From the NCBI GenBank assembly GCA_903916165.1, contig CAIWVR010000384.1, positions 1-14,845 on the forward strand: a stretch of DNA of 14,845 bases. The letters run 5' to 3'. Source of the DNA: an uncultured Hyphomicrobiales bacterium. Its GTDB lineage: Bacteria > Pseudomonadota > Alphaproteobacteria > Rhizobiales > Beijerinckiaceae. The notes under the pieces are model-generated. The model made no database searches. It was not told the DNA's origin and worked only from the letters and a program-made list of their open reading frames with translations. A program made the position numbers and the translations under genes. This document shows, in pieces, positions 1-5,724 of this stretch. Every line of letters begins with the position of its first letter. The stretch's first letter is position 1.

Positions 1-597
1 CACCAGAATGATCATCCAGAACACGACATGCAGCTCGGTCACCGTGAAGATGGCGACCAGCGCCAGCAGGGCGACGGCCAGCCCGATGTTGATGAGATGG
101 CGTTGCGGCAGCAGGATCGGCTTGCCGGACATCCGCCCGTCGAGCTTCAGGAAAGCGATGATCGAGCCCGTGAAGGTGAGCGCGCCGATGGCGGCACCGA
201 TCGACATTTCGATGAGGCTCGCACCATGGATCGAGCCCTTCACGCCGATGCCGAAGGCCTGCGGCGCATAGAGCGCGCCCGCAGCCACCAGCACGGCAGC
301 AAGGCCGACGAGCGCATGGAAGAAGGCGACGAGCTGGGGCATGGCCGTCATCTGGACGGTGCGCGCCCGCCAGGCGCCGATGCCGCCGCCGATGGCGATG
401 CCGACGACGACCAGAAGCCAGGACGAGAGGCCCGACGGCAGCCGATAGAGCAGGGTGGTCGCAATCGCGATGCCCATGCCGATCATGCCGTAGCGATTGC
501 CCTGCCGTGACGTGGCCGGTGAGGACAGGCCGCGCAGCGACAGGATGAAGAGGATGCCGGAGACGAGATAGAGCAGGGCTGCGATATTCGCGTTCAT
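1..597 (-). CDS. pntB: NAD(P) transhydrogenase subunit beta, 3' end outside window
   Basis: The first 199 codons are present, with ATG at 597 and no stop before the window edge. PntB carries the NADP(H)-binding domain III and most of the membrane domain of the proton-translocating transhydrogenase, which uses the proton gradient to drive hydride transfer from NADH to NADP+. The visible part is the membrane half. It opens MNANIAALLYLVSGILFIL, continues with several hydrophobic helices joined by glycine-rich turns (GIAIGGGIGAWRARTVQMTA), and includes the family stretch MPQLVAFFHALVGLAAVL near residues 85-102. The NADP-binding domain would lie beyond base 1. The start is 5 bases after the pntAB stop, so the two are surely co-transcribed. 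Identity is firm from sequence and gene order; only the C-terminal half is unseen. Confidence 0.96.
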   Translation of the reverse strand, partial: MNANIAALLYLVSGILFILSLRGLSSPATSRQGNRYGMIGMGIAIATTLLYRLPSGLSSWLLVVVGIAIGGGIGAWRARTVQMTAMPQLVAFFHALVGLAAVLVAAGALYAPQAFGIGVKGSIHGASLIEMSIGAAIGALTFTGSIIAFLKLDGRMSGKPILLPQRHLINIGLAVALLALVAIFTVTELHVVFWMIILV

Positions 598-602
598 GGC
601 GA

Positions 603-1052
603 TCAGCCCTTCTTCTTGTACATGGAGAGCATGCGCTCGGTGACCAGGAAGCCACCGAAAATGTTCACCGAGGCGAGGATGAGCGCGATGAAGCCGAAGA
701 GCTTGGCCCAGAGCGGACCGTCATCGCCCGGCGCACTGGCATCGACGCCGACCGACAGCAGGGCACCGACCACGATCACCGAGGAGATCGCATTGGTGAC
801 GGACATGAGAGGCGTGTGCAGGGCCGGGGTCACCGACCAGACGACGTAATAGCCGATGCAGATCGCCAGCACGAAAATGGCGAGGCGGAAGATGAAGGGG
901 TCTATGGCACCGCCCGAGGCTGCATGCGCCAAGGCGCCCGCGCTGTCGGAAAACTGGTCCGCTGAAGTTTGCAGCATGTCGGCGGCTTCGCGCGCGAGCT
1001 TTGCGGCGGCATTTGCCTTGTCGAGAATCTGGTTTGGCGTTTCGATTGCCAT
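603..1052 (-). CDS. pntAB: NAD(P) transhydrogenase subunit alpha, part 2 (membrane part)
   Basis: This 149-residue protein is the membrane portion of the alpha subunit. In many alphaproteobacteria, as in Rhodospirillum rubrum, it is a separate gene rather than fused to the NAD-binding part. The N-terminal 45 or so residues are alanine-rich and probably helical and soluble. About three or four membrane helices follow ([52 protein letters not shown]), with the family signature [13 protein letters not shown] between the first two. The C-terminus is short and basic (YKKKG). A GAGGGG Shine-Dalgarno lies about 8 bases before the ATG. The gene sits 42 bases after pntAA and 5 bases before pntB. The N-terminal extension before the first helix is slightly longer than I expect for the family. 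Confidence 0.96.
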   Translation of the reverse strand: MAIETPNQILDKANAAAKLAREAADMLQTSADQFSDSAGALAHAASGGAIDPFIFRLAIFVLAICIGYYVVWSVTPALHTPLMSVTNAISSVIVVGALLSVGVDASAPGDDGPLWAKLFGFIALILASVNIFGGFLVTERMLSMYKKKG

Positions 1053-1094
1053 GGACCTTGCCCCTCGGGGTTCAAGCAGCTGAACGGGAATGAT

Positions 1095-2231
1095 TTATTT
1101 CGGCAGGAAATTTGGGTGCACGACGGCCCCGTCGCGGGTCAGCAGCGTCGCTTTCACGAGCTCGTCGTCCCATTTCGGCGCAAGGCCCTTCGTGTCCTTG
1201 TCGACCAGCGTCTCGACAAAGGCGAGCAGGTTGCGCGCGTAAAGGCTCGAGGCGGTCGCGGCCAGACGGCCAGGCACGTTGAGATGTCCGACGATGCGCA
1301 CGCCATTGTCGGTGATCACTGTCTCGCCCGGCAGCGCCAGTTCGCAATTGCCGCCACGCTCGACCGCAAGGTCGATAATGACCGAGCCCGCGCGCATGGA
1401 ATGGACCATGTCGGCGCTGATGAGCCGCGGTGCCGGACGGCCCGGGATCAGCGCCGTGGTGATGACGATGTCCTGCTTGGCGATATGGGCTGAGACCAGG
1501 GCCGCCTGCTTGGCCTTGTAATCGGCCGACATTTCCTTGGCGTAGCCGCCGGCGGTCTCGGCCTGTTTGAACTCATCATCCTCGACGGCGACGAATTTTG
1601 CGCCCAAAGATTCGACCTGTTCCTTGGTGGCGGGGCGCACGTCGGTCGCCGTGACGATGGCGCCGAGACGGCGTGCGGTGGCGATGGCCTGCAGGCCCGC
1701 AACGCCGACGCCCATGATGAAGATACGGGCCGCCGGCACGGTGCCGGCCGCGGTCATCATCATCGGCAGGGCGCGGCCATATTCAGCGGCCCCATCGATG
1801 ACGGCGCGGTAGCCGGCCAGATTGGCCTGGGACGAGAGCACGTCCATAACCTGCGCGCGGGTGATGCGGGGCATGAATTCCATGGCGAAAGCATTGACAC
1901 CTGCGTCGGCCATGGCGGCGACCGCTTCTTCATGGCCATAGGGGTCCATGGTCGCGATGACGCTTGCGCCGCGCTTGTAGTCGGAGAGTTCTGTCGCTGC
2001 CGGGCGGCGCACTTTCAGCACCAGATCGGCATCGGCGAGGGCTTCGGCTGCCGTTCCGGCAAGCGTCGCGCCGGCGGCGACATAATCGGGGTCGGTGATC
2101 CCGGAGCTCATGCCGGCCCCTGACTGCACCACCACCGTCGCGCCCAGCGCGATCAGTTTTTTGATGCTGTCAGGCGTCGCGGCGACGCGGGTTTCGTTGG
2201 CCTCGGTTTCGGCGGGGATCGCAACGCGCAT
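1095..2231 (-). CDS. pntAA: NAD(P) transhydrogenase subunit alpha, part 1 (NAD-binding)
   Basis: This is the soluble NAD(H)-binding domain I of the transhydrogenase, 378 residues. It has the N-terminal alanine dehydrogenase/PNT fold (MRVAIPAETEANETRVAATP) and the conserved central run QANLAGYRAVIDGAAEYGR. The Rossmann loop GVGVAGLQA begins at G174 and is followed by VTATDVR. The start at 2231 is preferred over an in-frame ATG at 2267. It matches the usual family N-terminus and has GGAG six bases upstream, whereas the 2267 ATG lies in the T-tract of the upstream terminator and has no ribosome binding site. It is the first gene of pntAA-pntAB-pntB. The complex sits in the inner membrane, and this subunit faces the cytoplasm. 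Confidence 0.96.
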   Translation of the reverse strand: MRVAIPAETEANETRVAATPDSIKKLIALGATVVVQSGAGMSSGITDPDYVAAGATLAGTAAEALADADLVLKVRRPAATELSDYKRGASVIATMDPYGHEEAVAAMADAGVNAFAMEFMPRITRAQVMDVLSSQANLAGYRAVIDGAAEYGRALPMMMTAAGTVPAARIFIMGVGVAGLQAIATARRLGAIVTATDVRPATKEQVESLGAKFVAVEDDEFKQAETAGGYAKEMSADYKAKQAALVSAHIAKQDIVITTALIPGRPAPRLISADMVHSMRAGSVIIDLAVERGGNCELALPGETVITDNGVRIVGHLNVPGRLAATASSLYARNLLAFVETLVDKDTKGLAPKWDDELVKATLLTRDGAVVHPNFLPK

Positions 2232-2257
2232 GCGGGGCTCCGGTGAATCTGCGTTCT

Positions 2258-2288
2258 GAAAAAGCAAAAGGCGAGCCAGAGGCTCGCC
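2258..2288 (-). terminator. Intrinsic terminator after the aa3 oxidase subunit IV gene
   Basis: A perfect 8-base-pair stem GGCGAGCC/GGCTCGCC with a 3-base loop occupies 2270-2288. On the minus strand it is followed by TTTTGCTTTTT. It begins 8 bases after the stop of the small oxidase gene, which it should terminate. The pntAA start codon is only about 26 bases further on, so the pnt promoter must overlap the hairpin, lie upstream of it, or rely on readthrough. Confidence 0.88.
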
Positions 2289-2295
2289 CAGCCGG

Positions 2296-2439
2296 TCAGA
2301 GAAGCGTGACCGCCATGAAGACCATCAGGCCGACCATGAGGATGGTTCCCCACTTTGCCATGCCGATGAACATCTTGTAGGTGCGCTCGTGCTCTGCGTA
2401 GTCCATTGCGGGATGGCCCGCACCATGATTGTCAGCCAT
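2296..2439 (-). CDS. aa3-type cytochrome c oxidase subunit IV (small membrane protein)
   Basis: A 47-residue protein beginning MADNHGAGHPAMDYAEHERT and continuing YKMFIGMAKWGTILMVGLMV. It has a short histidine-rich cytoplasmic N-terminus, the DYAEHERTY box and one C-terminal membrane helix. This matches the bacterial aa3-type oxidase subunit IV family (Pfam COX4_pro_2), a single-helix accessory subunit of the alphaproteobacterial haem-copper oxidase. A GAGGA ribosome binding site lies five bases before the ATG at 2439. It is shorter than many gene-finder length cut-offs and easily missed. It lies upstream of pntAA on the same strand, separated by an intrinsic terminator. The call rests on recognised sequence; its physical role in this organism's oxidase is inferred from the family. 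Confidence 0.9.
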   Translation of the reverse strand: MADNHGAGHPAMDYAEHERTYKMFIGMAKWGTILMVGLMVFMAVTLL

Positions 2440-2778
2440 CTGGTCCTCGCATCAGGGAAAAGGCGCCCGGAACCGGGCAGGACAGGTTCCCCTTTCGCTT
2501 AGCCGAAAGCGCGGGCGCGGGCAATCGTAGGTTTGATGATCTGTGATGTCGGATGGTCGCGGGGGAGGGATGGGGCACTTCCTTGGACATCGGGCCTCAT
2601 CCGATTGCGCGGCTCGGTTGACGCCAGTCGGCGAAGAGGTCCAGTCTGATCATCCACAAAAAAAGGGCCACCTTTGCAAGGTGGCCCCTATTGGGACGTC
2701 GGGTGTGCGTCACGGGTTACCGCGCTGCCCACATTGATCCCGACGTTTCGATCAGGATCATGGGGGAATGAGTAGCCT
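2440..2778. other. Gene-free region between cox subunit IV and the Abi-like gene
   Basis: No convincing gene in 339 bases. It must hold the promoter of the oxidase subunit IV gene (minus) and that of the Abi-like gene (plus), but I cannot pick out clear -35/-10 boxes. Two small dyads lie close upstream of the oxidase gene: GCCCGG-AA-CCGGGC near 2463-2476 and CTTTCG-cttagc-CGAAAG near 2493-2510. Part of this may be the oxidase 5' leader. An intrinsic terminator pointing left sits at 2658-2687. A 64-codon plus-strand frame (2543-2737) runs through that terminator, resembles nothing and is not called. Confidence 0.6.
2658..2687 (-). terminator. Strong minus-strand intrinsic terminator with no adjacent gene
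   Basis: A perfect 10-base-pair stem GGGCCACCTT/AAGGTGGCCC with loop TGC spans 2665-2687. On the minus strand it is followed by seven T residues (2664-2658). There is no comparable T-run on the plus side, so it acts on leftward transcription. The nearest leftward gene upstream is the ABC1/UbiB-like gene, which ends at 3605, more than 900 bases away beyond the plus-strand Abi-like gene. It may be that gene's displaced terminator, or the end of an unannotated small RNA. Confidence 0.85.
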
Positions 2779-3597
2779 ATGTCAATAGTTTGGACTGATG
2801 GCGAACTCGCTGAAGCCGCCGCCCTGCTCTCTAGCGAACGCTTGGCGGAGTTTCTCCGCATCGCTGGAACAGAGAGGGACGCTGTTGAGATACACCAATT
2901 GTGCCTGTCGGTGGCCGGGGCTCTGACCCCCGTGGTCGGATTGCTTGAAATCGCATTACGAAACGCGATTTGCAGGGAATTGCGAGAGGCCTTTGGAGTA
3001 CCTGACTGGCTCACAAATCCGCCTCCGCCTTTTGCCTGGAAAGGTGATGAGAAAGAAAAATTAAAACAGGGAAGCGCGCACGCCAGGCGCGCGGTTTACA
3101 CAAAGATGACTGGAGCAGAGAAGCGAGCTTTGGATGCGCTCGCCTTCCCCTCAGGTCCGCCAAGATCCATCAGTCACGAAGCGCGGTCGAAAGCGCGACA
3201 GAAAGTTATACAAGCCTCCACAGGTCAACTTATCGCTCAACTCACTCTCTTTTTCTGGAAACGCTTATTCTCGGCGGACTATGAGGACACGTTGTGGAAG
3301 CGTCGTTTACGTCGCTTGTTTCCCAACAAGAGCTTGTCGCGCGGGATTGTCGCCTCACATCTGGAGACGCTTTATCAGGCGCGCAACCGTGTGGCGCATC
3401 ACGAGCCTATTCTTGGCGTCCGTCTGGTTGCGGTGCTTGAGGCCGTGGACTTCATGGCCCAGGAGTTTGGGTCCAAAGGTCCGGATGGGCAAACCGTCGT
3501 TGGAAAAATGATCTCGTCTTACCGGGAGGCGCTGAACGTCGAGGCTGACCGTGTGATGCGGCATGTGCAGAAGTTCGCGCTTCCGCCCAGCGACTAA
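2779..3597 (+). CDS. Abi-like family protein (HEPN-type, abortive infection)
   Basis: A 272-residue soluble protein resembling the Abi-like/Abi_2 family (AbiD/AbiF relatives), whose members are linked to phage abortive infection and related to HEPN RNases. The N-terminal part has the typical LEIALRNAI stretch (56-64), and the middle has LTLFFWKRLF. Near the C-terminus RNRVAHHE (202-209) gives the HEPN Rx4H motif, R202 and H207, with an extra H208. RNA cleavage is a family inference and is not shown here. The nearest Shine-Dalgarno-like run, GGGGG, is about 12 bases upstream, rather far. Base composition looks less GC-rich than the neighbours, with A/T-rich codons (AAAGAAAAATTAAAA near 3053), which fits horizontal acquisition. 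It is a single gene without an obvious antitoxin, and its stop is 7 bases from the stop of the converging kinase-like gene. Confidence 0.85.
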   Translation: MSIVWTDGELAEAAALLSSERLAEFLRIAGTERDAVEIHQLCLSVAGALTPVVGLLEIALRNAICRELREAFGVPDWLTNPPPPFAWKGDEKEKLKQGSAHARRAVYTKMTGAEKRALDALAFPSGPPRSISHEARSKARQKVIQASTGQLIAQLTLFFWKRLFSADYEDTLWKRRLRRLFPNKSLSRGIVASHLETLYQARNRVAHHEPILGVRLVAVLEAVDFMAQEFGSKGPDGQTVVGKMISSYREALNVEADRVMRHVQKFALPPSD

Positions 3598-3604
3598 TTT
3601 CACT

Positions 3605-4963
3605 TCAGCTTAGCCCCACCGCCGCGAGCGCCTGCGACTGCCGCCCCGCGATGGCGTCGGCGCTGACCCCATCCCCCCCGAAGGCCTCGTGGAACAGCTG
3701 ATAGAAATTCAGCCGGGCGTCGAGGTGCAAAAACACAGCGCCGAGCCCCACCGCCGCGCGGTCCATGAAAACGAACTCTTGCGGGATAAGCAGCGGGCCT
3801 TTGGCCTTCAGCCCGGCGTGGACCTGCATCATCTCGCGGCGGCCATACTGGCCCGGCGGCACGCCATTGGCGACGGTGCGCACGCGGTCGTCGAGGATCG
3901 GGCCATAGATGAAGCGTGCCCAGATGTTGAGCGTCTCGATGACGTCCCGGCGCAGGCCGCGAAAGCCCCAGCTCTCATAGGCGTGGACGATGCGCGGCTC
4001 GTCATGGGTGCGCAGCCCCTCGTAGAGATCCACCACGCCCTGCGAGAAACTGGGTGGAAAGATGCGGATGCAACCATAATCGAGCAGGTTGATGCCTTTG
4101 GCCTGGCCGTCCTCCTCGAACACGGTGTAATTGCCCAGATGCGGGTCGCCGTGGATCACGCCGAACTGGCTGAACGGATGCCACCAGGCCCTGAACATGG
4201 CGACGGCGATCCTGTTGCGGGTGTCCTGATCGGCCTGCCTGAACTCGAGCAGCTTGCGTCCGTCCAGCCATTCGAGCGTGAGCAGGCGACCGGTCGAGAG
4301 GTCGCGGCGCACACCGGGCACGCGCACATTGTCGGCGTCCTTCAGCATGAGCGCATAAAGAGCTGCGTGCTTCGCCTCGCGCCTGTAGTCGAGTTCCTCG
4401 CGCACGCGCTCGGCGATTTCGCGCGCCGCTTCCTGTGTGTCGATGACCGGATTGAATTGCCGGTGCACGGCAAACAGCATCTGCAATTGTGCGATATCGG
4501 CTTCCACCGCCGATGACATGTCGGGATATTGCAGCTTGCACGCCAAAAGCTCGCCATCATGTGCGGTGGCGCGATGCACCTGTCCCAGCGACGCCGCGGC
4601 GGCGGGGCGCAGGTCGAAATCCGCAAAACGCGCGCGCCAGTCGGGGCCGAGCTCGGCCTGCATCCGCCGCTTGACGAAAGCCGCGCCCATCGGCGGGGCG
4701 TCGGATTGCAGCTTTTGCAGCTCTTCGGCGAATTCGGGCGGCAGAAGATCGGGGATCGTCGCCATCAATTGCGCGACCTTCATCAACGGGCCCTTCAGCC
4801 CGCCCAGTGCCGCACGAAGGGCGGCCGCGCTGGCGGGGTTGTCGCCGCCAAACAGCTGCGCCGCGCCCATGCGCGCGGCAACGCCGCTCATCTGCGCGCC
4901 CACGCGCGCATAGCGCGCTGCGCGGGCCGAGAAACGGTTACGTTCGGAATCGATCGCCATCAT
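3605..4963 (-). CDS. ABC1/AarF/UbiB-family kinase-like protein
   Basis: A 452-residue member of the ABC1 (ADCK/UbiB) atypical kinase family. Members support ubiquinone or other lipid metabolism, and UbiB proteins act as ATPases more than protein kinases. Visible motifs: KVAQ at 62-65 (the KxGQ box, with Ala for Gly), the alanine-rich loop AAAASLGQVHRA (121-132), the ATP lysine in ACKLQYP (K143), EELDYRREAKHAALY, the catalytic loop IHGDPHLGNY (D273, N278), and the metal-binding DYG at 295-297 in place of DFG. I see no C-terminal membrane helices of the kind in E. coli UbiB, so it may be a soluble subfamily. ATG at 4963 and ATG at 4960 are both possible starts, and neither has a strong ribosome binding site. 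I leave the symbol blank because a quinone role is not proven. Confidence 0.88.
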   Translation of the reverse strand: MMAIDSERNRFSARAARYARVGAQMSGVAARMGAAQLFGGDNPASAAALRAALGGLKGPLMKVAQLMATIPDLLPPEFAEELQKLQSDAPPMGAAFVKRRMQAELGPDWRARFADFDLRPAAAASLGQVHRATAHDGELLACKLQYPDMSSAVEADIAQLQMLFAVHRQFNPVIDTQEAAREIAERVREELDYRREAKHAALYALMLKDADNVRVPGVRRDLSTGRLLTLEWLDGRKLLEFRQADQDTRNRIAVAMFRAWWHPFSQFGVIHGDPHLGNYTVFEEDGQAKGINLLDYGCIRIFPPSFSQGVVDLYEGLRTHDEPRIVHAYESWGFRGLRRDVIETLNIWARFIYGPILDDRVRTVANGVPPGQYGRREMMQVHAGLKAKGPLLIPQEFVFMDRAAVGLGAVFLHLDARLNFYQLFHEAFGGDGVSADAIAGRQSQALAAVGLS

Positions 4964-5019
4964 GCTGCCCGGATGAGAAGACTGTTTCCTATACGCAGCC
5001 TATGTGGCGACGGATGCTT

Positions 5020-5409
5020 TCAGCCTGAAGGCGGCCAATTGTCCCGTATCCAGCGCGTCAGGCCATCCTCGCTGACATTGCCGGCCGCGACTTCGAGGAT
5101 CATGGCTGTGGCATGTGTCTCCGCGACGATGAAATCGATGCCATTCAATCCGAGAAACACGATGAGCGCCGCGAAGGACGCGCGTTTGTTGCCATCCACG
5201 AACGGATGGTTCTTCGAAATTCCGAAAACATAAGCAGCAGCCAGCGCCGCCATGTCCGTTTCCCCATAGGCAAATTTGTTCGGCGCCCTCGCGAGCGCCG
5301 AACTGAGCAGCCCCGCATCGCGGATTCCAGCCGGCCCGCCGAATATGGCGAGCTGTTCTGCATGGATATCGATGACGAGAGATTCCGTGAGCCAGACCGG
5401 CTCGCTCAT
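5020..5409 (-). CDS. doc: Doc (death-on-curing) Fic-domain toxin
   Basis: A 129-residue Fic/Doc-family protein. The Fic core HPFVDGNKRASF lies at 68-79, with catalytic H68, D72, N74, K75 and R76. Lys where adenylylating Fic enzymes have Gly is the Doc hallmark; phage P1 Doc phosphorylates EF-Tu and stops translation. The N-terminal part (GGPAGIRDAGLLSSALARAP, then YGETDMAALAAAY) is also typical of Doc proteins. The start overlaps the antitoxin stop by four bases (ATGA, 5406-5409), giving translational coupling in the usual antitoxin-first order. All visible catalytic residues are intact, so the toxin is probably functional. The EF-Tu target is inferred from P1 Doc. Confidence 0.94.
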   Translation of the reverse strand: MSEPVWLTESLVIDIHAEQLAIFGGPAGIRDAGLLSSALARAPNKFAYGETDMAALAAAYVFGISKNHPFVDGNKRASFAALIVFLGLNGIDFIVAETHATAMILEVAAGNVSEDGLTRWIRDNWPPSG

Positions 5410-5660
5410 TTTGCGAGCTCGCGGAAGGTGTTGGCGTAAGTCTTGAAGGCTTTCCGGGCGATCTCCATGCCTTTCGCGTGCACGGGATCGTAAGGCGTCA
5501 GCTGGACGCCCCGTTCCGGCTGCTCGATGACATGCAGCTTGTCACCCTCGGCGAGATTGAGGCGGGCAAGCAGGTCCTTGGGCAGGATGAGCCCAAGAGA
5601 ATTGCCGATCTTGCGGACCTGCAGGACCGAACCTTCGACTTCGATTTTCATCTCACCCAT
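5406..5660 (-). CDS. AbrB/MazE-family antitoxin partnered with Doc
   Basis: An 84-residue SpoVT/AbrB-type DNA-binding protein. The swapped-hairpin core VRKIGNSLGLILPKDLLARL is followed by NLAEGDKLHVI, and the C-terminal helix (MEIARKAFKTYANTFRELAK) probably binds and blocks the toxin. The start at 5660 is chosen because it matches family N-termini, has GGAGCGGGG about 7-15 bases upstream, and lies just after the operator-like inverted repeat. A longer frame starting at 5753 would run back into pepF through that operator. It is the first gene of a two-gene type II toxin-antitoxin operon. Classical P1 Doc is paired with Phd, which has a different fold, so this is an AbrB-Doc combination. Autoregulation by the antitoxin or complex is inferred. 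Confidence 0.92.
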   Translation of the reverse strand: MGEMKIEVEGSVLQVRKIGNSLGLILPKDLLARLNLAEGDKLHVIEQPERGVQLTPYDPVHAKGMEIARKAFKTYANTFRELAK

Positions 5661-5676
5661 GGCGAAACCCCGCTCC

Positions 5677-5695
5677 GTTATACAAAACGTATAAC
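5677..5695 (-). promoter_or_regulatory. Operator/promoter dyad of the AbrB-Doc operon
   Basis: A perfect inverted repeat, GTTATAC and GTATAAC separated by AAAAC, lies 17 bases before the antitoxin start. Each arm contains a TATAAC/TTATAC sequence able to serve as a -10 box on the minus strand, so a bound AbrB-family dimer would block the promoter. A matching -35 box is not obvious. The dyad is AT-rich in a GC-rich setting and sits in the 65-base gap between pepF and the antitoxin gene. Its operator function is inferred from position and symmetry. Confidence 0.75.
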
Positions 5696-5724
5696 ACAAC
5701 CCCGCCGTTCCCGCCAGTCTGCCC

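Noticed and set aside
1095..2267. Longer pntAA start at 2267
   Set aside because: That ATG lies in the terminator T-tract without a Shine-Dalgarno; family N-termini match the 2231 start, which has GGAG at good spacing.
2543..2737. 64-codon plus-strand frame in the gap before the Abi-like gene
   Set aside because: Runs straight through the terminator hairpin and has no recognisable features.
2768..2788. Six-codon frame (MSSLCQ) overlapping the Abi-like start
   Set aside because: Could be a leader peptide, but its G-run is only one base from the ATG, too close for a ribosome binding site, and such short frames are common by chance.
2688..3014. Minus-strand frame whose stop abuts the orphan terminator hairpin
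   Set aside because: Tempting as a remnant gene since its TAG is next to the hairpin, but most of it is antisense to the Abi-like gene and resembles nothing I know.
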